A program made the translations under genes and the position numbers. A stretch of 64,000 nucleotides of DNA from an uncultured Bacteroidota bacterium (GTDB lineage Bacteria; Bacteroidota; Bacteroidia; Flavobacteriales; Flavobacteriaceae), in assembly GCA_902516925.1 (NCBI GenBank), contig CABYAF010000001.1, positions 124,001 through 188,000 on the forward strand, given 5' to 3'. Of the stretch, positions 1 to 10,060 are shown piece by piece; the first letter of the stretch is position 1; the number at the start of each line of letters is the position of its first letter. Under the pieces are notes generated by a model that did no database searches, was not told where the DNA came from, and saw nothing but the letters and a program-made list of their open reading frames with translations.

Positions 1-28
1 TCATTTTCAAACACAAAATTAAATAAAA

Positions 29-1756
29 TTAATTTCTTAATTGATTAAAAACTGATCTACCTCTATTCTTACCAAGAAATTTTATTAATTCATCTTCTTC
101 TAGTTCTTTAAGCCTTATAAAGGATTTATATTTTTTTAATAATTTATCTTTAAGAATTGGACCAATTCCAATTAAATCATCAATACCTGATTTAAGAGCA
201 TCTTTACTCCTGATATCTCTATGAAAATTTATAGCAAATCTATGTGCTTCATTTCTTAATTGCTGAATTAGTTTTAGAGTTTCTGACTTTTTATCTATGT
301 ATAAAGGAAGTTTATCATTTGGTTTAAATATTTCTTCAAGTCTTTTTGCTATGCCTATTATAGCTACTTTTTTTTCTAAATTGAGTTTCTTTATACTTTT
401 TAGTCCTGCTGATAGTTGACCCTTACCTCCATCAACTATAATAAGATTTGGTAATGGCTTACTCTCTTTTAAAAGCCTTGATAATCTTCTGTATATAACT
501 TGTTCCATAGATGCAAAGTCATCAGGCCCTTCAATATTCTTAATTTTAAAATGTCTGTAATCTTTTTTGGATGGTTTGCCATTTCTAAATACTACGCATG
601 AGGCAACAGGATTTGTACCCATTAAATTTGAATTATCAAAACACTCAATTTGGATAGGTTGTTCTTCTAACTGTAAATCTTGTTTTGCTTGTGCCATAAT
701 TCTATCTCCATGAGCCTGTGGATCTACAATTTTTATCTGCTTCAACTTATCAATTCTGTAAAATTTTGCATTTCTTTCGGAGAGTTCAATAAGTTTTTTC
801 TTATCGCCAGTTTTAGGAACTGTAATTTTGAGATCTTTAGGAAGATTAATTCTAAATGGCACAACTACTTCTGAGCTTTGAGAATGAAATCTTTGCTTCA
901 GTTCAATCACTGCTAGCCTTAATATCTCTTCATCAGTTTCCTCAAGCCTTTTTTTAATTTCAAGTGTAAAAGATCGTATGACTGCACCATAAGAAATTTG
1001 CAAATAATTAATGTATGCATGCGTCTGGTCAGAAACTAAAGCAAAAACATCAATATCACTTATCTTGGAATTAACAATAGTTGATTTTGCTTGATAATTA
1101 TATAAAATATCAAGCTTATCTTTAATCTCCTGTGCTTCTTCATATTTGAGTTGTCTAGAAAACACACCCATCCTATCTTTTAATTCATCAATTGATTTTT
1201 TAAAATGACCTTTAATAAGGTGTCTAATAGACTTAATATTTTCAGAGAACTTAACTTTTATAGAATCTTCTGTTTCTTTCTTTATCATATGATTAAGCTC
1301 ATGATTCAAGAAAGGATAGATATCCTTAATTAGTTTAATTAAAAAACGAGCGCTGTAAACATTCGTGAAGGGTCCATAATATTCTCCTCTTCTTTTTTCC
1401 ACCTTTCTAGTATAAAAAATATCAGGGATAGGATCTTTAACTATACATATCCAAGGGTATGATTTATCATCTTTAAGAAGTATGTTATACTTAGGTTGGT
1501 ATTTCTTGATTAAGTTATTCTCCAGTAAAAGAGCATCCATCTCCGTGTCAACAATAATCTTCTCAATTCTTCTTATGCTTCTTACCAAAAGCCTTGTCTT
1601 TTTGCTATCGTGATTCTTTGTAAAATAGGAGGCAACTCTTTTTTTTAAATTTTTTGCCTTACCTATATATATAATTTTTTCATCATCATAGAACTGATAA
1701 ACACCAGGTAACTCTGGGAGTGATTTTGATTGAATATGAAGTTCAGATTGTTCCAT
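29..1756 (-). CDS. uvrC: UvrABC excinuclease subunit C
   Basis: UvrC makes the two incisions flanking a DNA lesion in nucleotide excision repair, working with UvrA and UvrB. Visible in order: an N-terminal GIY-YIG nuclease (GVYQF near residue 18, YIGKAKNLKKRV near 30), a central UVR helix pair for UvrB contact (about residues 185-220), the RNase H-like second nuclease (ECFDNSN and the following strand, about 380-420) and C-terminal helix-hairpin-helix DNA binding (DLIGIGPILKDKL). The protein is about 575 aa, close to the usual 600. I chose the ATG at 1756 over an in-frame TTG one codon upstream because the family normally begins a few residues before the GIY motif. The gene is divergent from the folate cyclo-ligase gene. 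Confidence 0.97.
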   Translation of the reverse strand: MEQSELHIQSKSLPELPGVYQFYDDEKIIYIGKAKNLKKRVASYFTKNHDSKKTRLLVRSIRRIEKIIVDTEMDALLLENNLIKKYQPKYNILLKDDKSYPWICIVKDPIPDIFYTRKVEKRRGEYYGPFTNVYSARFLIKLIKDIYPFLNHELNHMIKKETEDSIKVKFSENIKSIRHLIKGHFKKSIDELKDRMGVFSRQLKYEEAQEIKDKLDILYNYQAKSTIVNSKISDIDVFALVSDQTHAYINYLQISYGAVIRSFTLEIKKRLEETDEEILRLAVIELKQRFHSQSSEVVVPFRINLPKDLKITVPKTGDKKKLIELSERNAKFYRIDKLKQIKIVDPQAHGDRIMAQAKQDLQLEEQPIQIECFDNSNLMGTNPVASCVVFRNGKPSKKDYRHFKIKNIEGPDDFASMEQVIYRRLSRLLKESKPLPNLIIVDGGKGQLSAGLKSIKKLNLEKKVAIIGIAKRLEEIFKPNDKLPLYIDKKSETLKLIQQLRNEAHRFAINFHRDIRSKDALKSGIDDLIGIGPILKDKLLKKYKSFIRLKELEEDELIKFLGKNRGRSVFNQLRN

Positions 1757-1797
1757 CAAAACAAAATTAAAGTTATTTTTATTTTATATTAAAGCAG

Positions 1798-2367
1798 ATG
1801 ATTAATAATGAGAAAAAGTTTTTACGAAAAATTTACAAGGATAAGAGATCTAATACACACATAAGTCAATTTAAGAAGTTATGTAAGGATATATTTGATA
1901 ATTTACTTGAGCTTAGTATTTGGGATAAAGACATTTATCACGTCTACTTATCTGTTGAATCTAAAAATGAGGTAAATACTAATGATATTCTAAGTTTCAT
2001 ACTAAATAAAAATAAAAGAGTAATAGCTCCTAAGATGATAAATAATAATTTAATTCATTTAGAAATAGATCAAAATACTAAGTTTAATACAAATAAATTT
2101 GGTATTAGAGAACCAATAAGTAAAGTTAAATTTGATACATCACTAATAGAAATTATAATTGTACCGCTTTTAGTTTTTGATAAAAGTGGACATAGAGTTG
2201 GCTATGGAGGAGGATATTATGATAGGTTTATGAACGATATTAAAAATGATGTCATAAAAGTAGGACTTTCGTTATTTGATCCTGTTGATAAAATAAGTGA
2301 TATCAATGAAAAGGATATTCCACTTAATTTTGTTGTAACACCATCAAGGACATATAAATTTAATTAA
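1798..2367 (+). CDS. 5-formyltetrahydrofolate cyclo-ligase
   Basis: This enzyme converts 5-formyltetrahydrofolate to 5,10-methenyltetrahydrofolate with ATP, recycling folate in the cytoplasm. The diagnostic segment is VGYGGGYYDRFM (about residues 139-150), the phosphate/folate-binding loop of the family. The N-terminal KKFLRKIYKDKR is the usual basic start. The length of 189 aa is normal. It is convergent with lspA and the two stop codons share the palindromic TTAA at 2364-2367, so the coding regions overlap by four bases. Confidence 0.94.
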   Translation: MINNEKKFLRKIYKDKRSNTHISQFKKLCKDIFDNLLELSIWDKDIYHVYLSVESKNEVNTNDILSFILNKNKRVIAPKMINNNLIHLEIDQNTKFNTNKFGIREPISKVKFDTSLIEIIIVPLLVFDKSGHRVGYGGGYYDRFMNDIKNDVIKVGLSLFDPVDKISDINEKDIPLNFVVTPSRTYKFN

Positions 2368-3008
2368 AAAGAAACCTTTTTATTAAAGATTAATAATAGG
2401 ATTACCCCTGTGCTTATATAAGAATCAGCAAAATTAAAGACATATTCAAAAAATGTGTATTCTTCACCACCAATATAAGGGAGCCAGTCAGGCCAGACCC
2501 ATGTTGCTAATGGAAATTGAATCATATCAACAACACTTCCATAAAATAATGAGGAATAGCCAGCCTCTGGGAAAAGTGTGGCAACTTGACCAAAACTGGA
2601 TGAAAATATTACACCATAAAAAATAGAATCAATTAAATTTCCAACTGCTCCTGCAAAAATTAGACATATGCATACAATTAATAATTGTGAGCCTTTGTTT
2701 TTAATTATGTTTCTTAACCAAAAACCAATACCGATACAAGCAAAAATCCTAAAAAGTGTTAAAGTAAGTTTTGCAGTGTTATCATCTAAAAATGGGATTA
2801 AATTATTAAGTCTAGCTCCCATTGCCATTCCTTTATTCTCAATAAATAAAAGCTTAAAAAAGCCAAGATCTATAATTGGCATTTCACCATATGTAGTAAG
2901 AGGATAGTTAAGTTTTATATAGAATTTTACATATTGATCTATGAAAATTAATATTAAAATAAATATTAAAGATTTTTTTGCATCAATATTTTTGAGTAAT
3001 TGAATCAA
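2364..3008 (-). CDS. lspA: Lipoprotein signal peptidase (signal peptidase II)
   Basis: LspA is an inner-membrane aspartyl protease that removes the signal peptide of prolipoproteins after lipid attachment. The catalytic pair is visible as D127 in GNLIDSIFYG and D195 in FNFADSYIST. ENKGMAMG near residue 57 corresponds to the family's ENxGxAF-type loop. Four hydrophobic segments are evident. At 214 aa it is longer than proteobacterial LspA, which is usual in Bacteroidota because of an insertion between the two aspartates. The order ileS, TraR/DksA-like, lspA on one strand is the usual one in this phylum. The window encodes many lipobox proteins that would be its substrates. Confidence 0.95.
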   Translation of the reverse strand: MIQLLKNIDAKKSLIFILILIFIDQYVKFYIKLNYPLTTYGEMPIIDLGFFKLLFIENKGMAMGARLNNLIPFLDDNTAKLTLTLFRIFACIGIGFWLRNIIKNKGSQLLIVCICLIFAGAVGNLIDSIFYGVIFSSSFGQVATLFPEAGYSSLFYGSVVDMIQFPLATWVWPDWLPYIGGEEYTFFEYVFNFADSYISTGVILLLIFNKKVSF

Positions 3009-3019
3009 GGAAGTAGAAC

Positions 3020-3403
3020 TTATTTTTGAATATTCTTAGCCTCAATACTAAGTGTTGCATGAGGGACAATTTTAAGTCTCTTTTTATTAATAAGCTTTCC
3101 TGTAACCCTACAAACCCCATATGTCTTATTCTCGATTCTAATTAGAGCATTTTTTAAGTCTCTAATAAATTTTTCTTGTCTTAAAGCCAATTGAGTATTA
3201 GCTTCCTTTGACATTGTCTCAGAACCTTCCTCAAAGGATTTAAATGTTGGTGAAGTATCATCAGTTCCATTATTACTATCATTCATATATGCACTTTTAA
3301 GCAGATCTAAATCAATCTTAGCCTTTTCAATTTTTTCATTGATTATTTTTTTAAAGCTTTCTAACTCTTTGTCAGAATACTTGTTTTTTGTCTTTTTAGT
3401 CAT
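3020..3403 (-). CDS. TraR/DksA family protein with degenerate zinc finger
   Basis: This is a 127-residue member of the TraR/DksA family, which binds the RNA polymerase secondary channel and modulates transcription in the stringent response. The N-terminal half is charged and helical (SDKELESFKKIINEKIEKAK), as in the DksA coiled coil. The C-terminal YGVCRVTGKLINKKRL and PHATLSIEAK is the Bacteroidota version of the DksA zinc finger. Only one cysteine remains of the four expected, so it probably does not bind zinc. It sits 1 bp from ileS and 11 bp from lspA, consistent with one operon. Confidence 0.88.
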   Translation of the reverse strand: MTKKTKNKYSDKELESFKKIINEKIEKAKIDLDLLKSAYMNDSNNGTDDTSPTFKSFEEGSETMSKEANTQLALRQEKFIRDLKNALIRIENKTYGVCRVTGKLINKKRLKIVPHATLSIEAKNIQK

Positions 3404-3404
3404 T

Positions 3405-6400
3405 TTAAACTTTATTTATGGTTATAGCAGTTTTTATATTATCAAACTCTATTATCTCTCCTTCATCTAAATTTTCGCTAAAATATAATTTTATTGCTAG
3501 AGTTTCACCTTTAATATACTCTAAATTAGATTTTAATGCTTGTTCAAGTTTGGGTGTTTTTTTTATATTAATTTCAATTTTATCTGTGACATCAAAACCT
3601 TGATTTTTTCTTATATTTTGAATTCTATTAACTATTTCTCTTGTTATCCCCTCCTCAATTAATTTTTTATCTAAGTTTAAGTCAAGTGCAATGGTTTGTT
3701 TTCCATCAGATGCTACAGAAAGACCTTCAATGTCTTTATAGTTAATCTCAACATCATCAGTAGATATCAACACCTCTTTACCCTCAATTACTAAGGCTAA
3801 ATGCCCCTCACTTTCAAGTCTTTCGATTTCCTTATTTGACAGTTTTTTAATTTCTTGAGCAACTGCATTGATCAACTTCCCATATCTTGGGCCAAGCAGT
3901 TTGAAGTTTGGTTTAAGTTCTTTTACCAAAAGAGAGTCTTTGTTGTCAAGAAATTCAATTGACTTAACATTTATCTCTGAAAGTATTTGTGATTTAGCAT
4001 TTTCAATCTCATTACGTTCATCATTATTTTTTGTAGGAATAATAATTTTATTTAAAGGTTGTCTAACTTTAATTTTTTCTTTTTTCCTAATTGAAAGAGC
4101 TAATGAGCATAAATTCCTTATTTGATTTATCTTATTTTCAAGCTTGTTATCAATCAACTCAGGAATTGAATTAGGAAACGTTGATAAGTGAACGGAATCA
4201 ATATCTTCTCTTTTTGAAATCCTATTTAAGGATTGAAAAATATATTCTGAATAAAAAGGGGCTATTGGAGATATAAGTTTACTTATTTTAGCAAGACATT
4301 CATATAGTGTTTGATAAGCAGAAATTTTATCCTCATTGTACTCCCCCTTCCAAAATCTTCTTCGGGATAATCTTACATACCAATTACTAAGCTTCTCTTG
4401 AACAAAATCATTAATATTCCTTGTAGCAGGAGTTAGATCATAATTTTCAAGGTCACTATCTACCTGTCTAATTAATGAGTTAAGCTCTGAAATAATCCAC
4501 CTATCAAGTTCAGGTCTTTTTTTAATATCAATATAATCCTCTTTATATTTAAACCCGTCAATATTGGCATATAAACTAAAAAAACTATATATATTTTCAA
4601 GTGTTCCAAAGAATTTCCTTTTTACTTCAGCGACACCTTCTTCATCAAATTTAAGGTTATCCCAAGGGTTTGAATTTGACATCATATACCATCTAACAGC
4701 GTCTGCACTATATTTGTCTATCATATCAAATGGGTCTACAGCATTGCCTAACCTTTTTGACATTTTTTGACCATTTTTATCTAAAACAAGGCCGTTAGAG
4801 ACAACATTTTTATATGAAATGGAGTTAAAAACTAGAGCAGAAATAGCATGAAGTGTATAAAACCATCCTCTAGTTTGGTCTACACCCTCTGCTATAAAGT
4901 CAGCTGGAAAATTTGTTTTTTTATCAATTAAGTCTTTGTTCTCAAAAGGATAGTGAATTTGAGCGAAAGGCATAGATCCAGATTCAAACCAAACATCAAT
5001 TATATCCTTCTCTCTTTTCATAGGTAAGCCATTTTTGGAAGATAAAATAATTTCATCAACAACATCTTTATGTAAATCGATATTATCATAGTTTTCTTCT
5101 GACATGTTACCAAATTCAAAGTTTGCAAATGGATTAGACTTCATATATCCTTTTTTTATGGATATATTAATCTCGTTAATAAGTTCTTCAACAGATCCTA
5201 CTATTTTATATTCTGAATTCTCTTCATTTACCCAAATTGGTAATGGGACTCCCCAAAATCTTGATCTTGATAAATTCCAATCATTTGCTGATTTAAGCCA
5301 ATTTCCAAATCTTCCTTCTCCGGTTGAACTTGGCTTCCAATTGATATTTTGATTAAGATTAAACATCCTATCTGTTAATTCACTAACCTTAATAAACCAT
5401 GATTCCATAGGATAGTATAAAACAGGCTTATCAGTTCTCCAACAATGAGGATAAGAGTGAGAATACTTCTCTACTTTAAATGCTAAATTTTTTTCTTTTA
5501 ATCTAATTGCAATTTCAACATCTACTGATTTTTCGGGGATATCTTCTTCTCCATAGTATTCATTTTTTACATATTTTCCACTAATCATTCCAATACCATC
5601 AATAAATTTTCCTTTTAGGTCAACAAGCGGAATCTTATTGCCATTTGAATCTAAGACTTGTAGAGGGGGAACTTCAGGTGATGCGCTTTTTGCGGCCTTA
5701 TAGTCATCTGCACCAAATGTAGGTGCTGTATGAACAATTCCTGTGCCGTCTTCAGTTGTAACAAAATCTCCTACAATTACTCTAAAAGCGTTTTCAGGAT
5801 TATCAATTGGCAGAGGTGATTCATCCCACACTCTTTCATACCTTAAATTTTCAATATCTATACCTTTACATGAATTAATAACACAGTATGGAATCTTAGA
5901 ATCTGATTCTTTAAATGTGTCTAATTTATCTTCATGATTAACAATAAAGAAATTTTTAGCAAACACTTTTTCAATTAGGGAGCTTGCAACAATGACAGTT
6001 GTTTTTTCTTTTGTATACTGGTTAAATGTTTTTATAAATGAGTATTCAATTTTAGCTCCAACAGTTAAAGCAGTATTTGAAGGTAATGTCCATGGAGTTG
6101 TAGTCCAAGCAAGAAAATAGAAAGGATATAAGGAATTAAATTTGGCTGAAGCATCATCTTCAACACATTTAAATTGAGCGATTACTGATGTATCACTAAT
6201 TTGTTTATAAGCTCCAGGTTGGTTAAGTTCATGTGAGCTCAGTCCAGAACCTGCTGCAGGGGAATAAGGCTGAACAGTATACCCCTTATATAGTAGGCCC
6301 TTCTCTGAAATTGATTTAATCAACCACCAAACGGTTTCCATATATTTGGGCTTATATGTCACATAAGGATCTGATAAATCTATCCAATAACCCATTTTGT

Positions 6401-6803
6401 TTGTTAATGACTCCCACTCACTAGTATATTTCATAACAGCCTTTTTACAAGCATTATTATACTCTGATATACTTATCTTGTTACCAATGTCATCTTTTGA
6501 TATCCCAAGTTCTTTTTCAACACCTAATTCAACGGGTAATCCATGGGTATCCCATCCAGCTTTTCTTTTAACATTATATCCTTTTAAAGTTTTATATCTG
6601 CAAAAAGCGTCTTTGATGGTTCTTGCCATTACATGATGAATTCCAGGCTTTCCATTTGCTGAGGGAGGACCTTCATAAAAGATGAAATCTGAACTATCTT
6701 CTTTGTTGAATGATTTAGAAAAAACATTATTTTTAGACCAAAAATTTTGAATTTCTGATGAAATTGATGAAAGTGAAAAGTTTTTTGATTCTCTAAATCC
6801 CAT
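3405..6803 (-). CDS. ileS: Isoleucyl-tRNA synthetase, type 2-like with GxHH signature
   Basis: IleRS charges tRNA-Ile with isoleucine in the cytoplasm. The 1132-residue length and the long C-terminal region fit the IleS2 (eukaryote-like) type found in Bacteroidota. Class I motifs are present: KPGIHHVMARTIKD at about residues 52-65 and KMSKR at residues 680-684 (bases 4752-4766). The first motif reads G54-I55-H56-H57, that is GxHH instead of the canonical HxGH. The CP1 editing domain lies between them (AWTTTPWTLPSNTA). It begins the run ileS-TraR/DksA-lspA. No T-box leader is visible in the 59 bp upstream. Confidence 0.97.
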   Translation of the reverse strand: MGFRESKNFSLSSISSEIQNFWSKNNVFSKSFNKEDSSDFIFYEGPPSANGKPGIHHVMARTIKDAFCRYKTLKGYNVKRKAGWDTHGLPVELGVEKELGISKDDIGNKISISEYNNACKKAVMKYTSEWESLTNKMGYWIDLSDPYVTYKPKYMETVWWLIKSISEKGLLYKGYTVQPYSPAAGSGLSSHELNQPGAYKQISDTSVIAQFKCVEDDASAKFNSLYPFYFLAWTTTPWTLPSNTALTVGAKIEYSFIKTFNQYTKEKTTVIVASSLIEKVFAKNFFIVNHEDKLDTFKESDSKIPYCVINSCKGIDIENLRYERVWDESPLPIDNPENAFRVIVGDFVTTEDGTGIVHTAPTFGADDYKAAKSASPEVPPLQVLDSNGNKIPLVDLKGKFIDGIGMISGKYVKNEYYGEEDIPEKSVDVEIAIRLKEKNLAFKVEKYSHSYPHCWRTDKPVLYYPMESWFIKVSELTDRMFNLNQNINWKPSSTGEGRFGNWLKSANDWNLSRSRFWGVPLPIWVNEENSEYKIVGSVEELINEINISIKKGYMKSNPFANFEFGNMSEENYDNIDLHKDVVDEIILSSKNGLPMKREKDIIDVWFESGSMPFAQIHYPFENKDLIDKKTNFPADFIAEGVDQTRGWFYTLHAISALVFNSISYKNVVSNGLVLDKNGQKMSKRLGNAVDPFDMIDKYSADAVRWYMMSNSNPWDNLKFDEEGVAEVKRKFFGTLENIYSFFSLYANIDGFKYKEDYIDIKKRPELDRWIISELNSLIRQVDSDLENYDLTPATRNINDFVQEKLSNWYVRLSRRRFWKGEYNEDKISAYQTLYECLAKISKLISPIAPFYSEYIFQSLNRISKREDIDSVHLSTFPNSIPELIDNKLENKINQIRNLCSLALSIRKKEKIKVRQPLNKIIIPTKNNDERNEIENAKSQILSEINVKSIEFLDNKDSLLVKELKPNFKLLGPRYGKLINAVAQEIKKLSNKEIERLESEGHLALVIEGKEVLISTDDVEINYKDIEGLSVASDGKQTIALDLNLDKKLIEEGITREIVNRIQNIRKNQGFDVTDKIEINIKKTPKLEQALKSNLEYIKGETLAIKLYFSENLDEGEIIEFDNIKTAITINKV

Positions 6804-6862
6804 TATCCATAATTAAAGTCGAAATTAATGATTTTAGACCAATTTAAAGTTAATATAATAGC

Positions 6863-9361
6863 TTATAATTTAAAGTTTAGACCAATTTGAAGAGATCTTC
6901 CTGGGGCAGAAATCCCAGATGCAAAAGTTCTATAATGCGCATCAAAAACATTTGTTAAGCCTAACCTTAAAACAATATCAGATGAAATATTTTTACTACC
7001 ATAAATTGAAAGATCTGACCATTTTGGACTTCCTAAATAGATTAAACCATCTTCTCCATTTATAAATGGAGTTTCATCAAGACCATCTTCTCCTCCAAAA
7101 CTATATTCATTAGCATCTTTGGATTGGCTAAACTTATAAATTGCCTTAATATTCATATCTTTTTTTGTGTATGTAAATGCAATTGATCCAAACAGTGGTG
7201 AAATAGATGGAAGAGGTCCATATGATTCATTAGTATCTCCATCTGTATAAGTAAAGCTATAATTAAGCCTAAAATTATTGAGAATTTTAGAGAATCCATC
7301 AAACGAGAATCCATGAATGAATCTATTTCCAAGATTTTTATTTGAAATTGTAGTTACCTCTTCTCCGTTGTATATAATTGTAGATAAATCAGGAGTAGTT
7401 ATGTCTGAGAAAACGGTATAATTATCTCTCCCTATGTGTCTTGAAATAATTGTGCTAAACCCTCTTAATGATACATAATTATTATTATCAAGAGATTTAA
7501 AATCGACTCCAAGATCTAAGTTATATGCGTATTCTGGTTTCAAAAAAGTGTTAGGCACTACAAGTAGACCACTATTCTCTCTAATCTTTCCAATATCATC
7601 TATATTGGGATTCCTAAAACCACTTGATAGAACAGTGTTTATTTGAACTTTTTTACTTGGCCTTAGTTTCATTGAAACGGTAGTTGTTAGAGCCCTTGAA
7701 TTTAGATCAATTTTTGAAAGTTGAGGATTAACTGAAACTACATCATTCCAACTAGCTTTAATACCTGTAAAAGTCAATCTTGTCCCAATATTAAATGTAA
7801 AAAACTCACTCATATTCCATGACCAATTTATATATGAAGCAAAGCTAGTATATGAGCTACCATCACTTGGATATCTTGTTGGAATTGCAAATTTTTGACC
7901 CAGACCTATTACTTTATTATCAGAAATTTCAAGTATTCTGTCGTATGCTTTTGAATAATTATAGTTGTAAGTGGATTCCAGTCCGTATGAAATAGAGTGA
8001 CCACCATCAAAATAAGTATCAAAATCACCATTAATACTAAAAACCTTTAGGTCTTCAATTTGATGTGACCTATTCATAGTATTAAATTTTCTTTTAATTC
8101 TACTTTCATTAATTTTTTGAAACGCAATTGTAATAACCCCTTTCTTCATAAACTTTCTTTCAGGAAAAATTTTTAAACTAGGTGAGATTAACAGTCTTCT
8201 TTGAGGTCCATAATACCACTCGGCAAATTTTAGAGAGTTGCCTTTTGGGATACTTAGTTGATCATACCTATCAATATCACTGGACTCAGAAAATTGAATA
8301 TTAACATTTAATAAATTGGTTTCTCCCACTTTAATTAAAAACTTTTGAAATAGGTCTATCTGACTGTATTCTGTGTTTTTTTGAATATTTTCATTCTTAT
8401 TCACTGATGGTTCAGCGTAAAAACTATATCTAGAGTTTTTTGAAAATAAAGGTGTTAGTCCCCAGCTTTCATAACCATGGTTTCTATTTTTACCCATTTT
8501 AATATCTCCATATTTCGAAACACTCAAAGATGTTATACTTCCCCAATTTTCTTTGCTATAATTTGTAATGTAATTATTAGTGATAGATTGATTTGCAGAT
8601 GAGTAATTTGTTGTAAAACTTGAACTAATCTTTTGTGAAGAGTTCAAAACAGGGTTTTTTGTATAATAATGAATTACACCCCCCATAGCATCGGATCCAT
8701 AACCTACAGAAGATGAACCAAAAATAACTTCAGCTCTTTCAATATTGTTAGGGTCAATTGTTATTGAATTTTGCAGATGTCCAGATCTATATATTGCATT
8801 ATTCATTCTTACTCCATCTACTACAATCAATACTCTGTTTGCCTCAAAACCTCTTATTATAGGACTTCCCCCGCCACCTTGACTTTTTTGAATTCTAATT
8901 CCAGGACTTAATTCAAGTAGCTCGGCTCCAGAAGAAGGAGAGGTTAAAAAAACATCTGCAGATTTTATCACAGACACTTTTTCAGCAACCTGATTTATGT
9001 TAGATTCTGATCTTGCTACAGATAATATTACTTCATCAAGTGCTTGACTCTCCTCCTTTAGAAAGATTATTCCCCCATCAAATATCTTCTCTTTAAATGT
9101 TTCTAATAATGAATATCCAAGAAGCTGGAAATATATTTTTTCATCGTCAGAGAAAATACCTAAATTAACAGATCCATTAGTATTAGTTATTATCGATTTA
9201 GATTTATCCTCATTATAAATAACGACATCTGGAAGACGTTCACTAGTTGTCTCATCTTGTACAGATATTTGTTGGCTATATGATTCACTTAATACTAAGA
9301 AAAATAAAATCCAAAGATATCCTGGTTTGTACAACTTATTTAAAAACCTCTGCAAATACAT
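6863..9361 (-). CDS. TonB-dependent outer-membrane receptor, heme/transferrin-type
   Basis: This is an outer-membrane active transporter energised by TonB. From the N-terminus: a signal peptide (LWILFFLVLSESYSQQ), a short carboxypeptidase-regulatory-like beta domain (about 40-100), a plug domain (SVIKSADVF, then PIIRGFEANRVLIVVDGVRM and NNAIYRSGHLQNS), and a 22-strand-type barrel ending in an aromatic-rich strand (RSLQIGLNFKL). The plug wording resembles the TonB-dependent heme/hemoglobin/transferrin receptor family, so iron or heme is the best guess; the ligand is not shown by sequence. I start it at 9361 (MYLQRFLNKLY), which gives a proper signal peptide. It still overlaps the end of recO by 26 bp. 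Confidence 0.92.
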   Translation of the reverse strand: MYLQRFLNKLYKPGYLWILFFLVLSESYSQQISVQDETTSERLPDVVIYNEDKSKSIITNTNGSVNLGIFSDDEKIYFQLLGYSLLETFKEKIFDGGIIFLKEESQALDEVILSVARSESNINQVAEKVSVIKSADVFLTSPSSGAELLELSPGIRIQKSQGGGGSPIIRGFEANRVLIVVDGVRMNNAIYRSGHLQNSITIDPNNIERAEVIFGSSSVGYGSDAMGGVIHYYTKNPVLNSSQKISSSFTTNYSSANQSITNNYITNYSKENWGSITSLSVSKYGDIKMGKNRNHGYESWGLTPLFSKNSRYSFYAEPSVNKNENIQKNTEYSQIDLFQKFLIKVGETNLLNVNIQFSESSDIDRYDQLSIPKGNSLKFAEWYYGPQRRLLISPSLKIFPERKFMKKGVITIAFQKINESRIKRKFNTMNRSHQIEDLKVFSINGDFDTYFDGGHSISYGLESTYNYNYSKAYDRILEISDNKVIGLGQKFAIPTRYPSDGSSYTSFASYINWSWNMSEFFTFNIGTRLTFTGIKASWNDVVSVNPQLSKIDLNSRALTTTVSMKLRPSKKVQINTVLSSGFRNPNIDDIGKIRENSGLLVVPNTFLKPEYAYNLDLGVDFKSLDNNNYVSLRGFSTIISRHIGRDNYTVFSDITTPDLSTIIYNGEEVTTISNKNLGNRFIHGFSFDGFSKILNNFRLNYSFTYTDGDTNESYGPLPSISPLFGSIAFTYTKKDMNIKAIYKFSQSKDANEYSFGGEDGLDETPFINGEDGLIYLGSPKWSDLSIYGSKNISSDIVLRLGLTNVFDAHYRTFASGISAPGRSLQIGLNFKL

Positions 9362-10055
9362 GAATTGATTTAGGTGTTTTGAACATTTGTAAATGTAGAG
9401 AATAATAGTCAATTATCTTATTTAGGATCCTTGTTCTAGATTCTCTTTTAATACTTATTGTATTTAAATCCTCAAATTTCGTGCCTAATAATTCTTTGAA
9501 TAAATTAAGATCTTCTCCTTGAATGTTTGCAGCTAAAGGCTTAGTATTTGATGTTGATCCAGATTCAAGACAGAAATACATATCTTCTTTATTTTTTATG
9601 TTTGGGTGAAATCCAATATATTTTGAAAGCTCTATTAAAAACTTAATGTGAAAGTTATTACACTCTTTAATATTATCATACCATAAAAGGCTATTTAATA
9701 AGAAATCAAATAAACCTTGATTTACCTCTAGCTCTTCTCTAAAGACACTATTTAAAATTTCTGAAAGAAAAACTATTACAGAACTTTTTTGAATATCAGT
9801 ATGTATTGTATTAAAAAGAAATTCTGACTTTACTTCTTTTATGAAGCCCAAGTTTCTAATTTCATTAAAGGAATAGTTAATATTAATTATGTTAAGTGGG
9901 AAAAAGTGTGCTTTACTAAACTTTGATTTTTTTTGACTGTATAACCCTTTAACTAAAAATGATTTAAACCCTATCTCTTCAAGATAACATGATACTATTG
10001 AACTTGTCTCACCTTGTTTAATCGACTTAATAACAAGAGCTCTTGAATTGGACAT
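9336..10055 (-). CDS. recO: DNA repair protein RecO
   Basis: RecO helps load RecA onto SSB-coated single-stranded DNA in the RecFOR pathway. The N-terminal OB-fold start is typical: SRALVIKSIKQGETSSIVSCY followed by KGLYSQKKSKFSKAHFFPLN. The rest is helical, with EILNSVFREEL and HIKFLIELSKYIGFHPN, also typical. At 239 aa the length is normal. No zinc-finger cysteine cluster is visible, as in many Bacteroidota RecO. Its 3' end overlaps the downstream TonB receptor, and its start is 5 bp from gdhA, so these genes may be co-transcribed. Confidence 0.92.
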   Translation of the reverse strand: MSNSRALVIKSIKQGETSSIVSCYLEEIGFKSFLVKGLYSQKKSKFSKAHFFPLNIININYSFNEIRNLGFIKEVKSEFLFNTIHTDIQKSSVIVFLSEILNSVFREELEVNQGLFDFLLNSLLWYDNIKECNNFHIKFLIELSKYIGFHPNIKNKEDMYFCLESGSTSNTKPLAANIQGEDLNLFKELLGTKFEDLNTISIKRESRTRILNKIIDYYSLHLQMFKTPKSIHVFAEVFK

Positions 10056-10060
10056 AAAGA

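Noticed and set aside
1..28. Possible start of another minus-strand gene at the window edge (ATG complement at 2-4)
   Set aside because: Only four bases would be inside the window; nothing can be supported.
680..874. Plus-strand reading frame inside uvrC
   Set aside because: It lies wholly antisense to a well-supported gene, has no family features and is explained by AT-rich codon bias.
1762..1769. TAATTTTG on the minus strand just before uvrC
   Set aside because: Only 5 bp from the ATG; a transcript would be leaderless. The match may be chance in AT-rich DNA, so it is not listed as a promoter.
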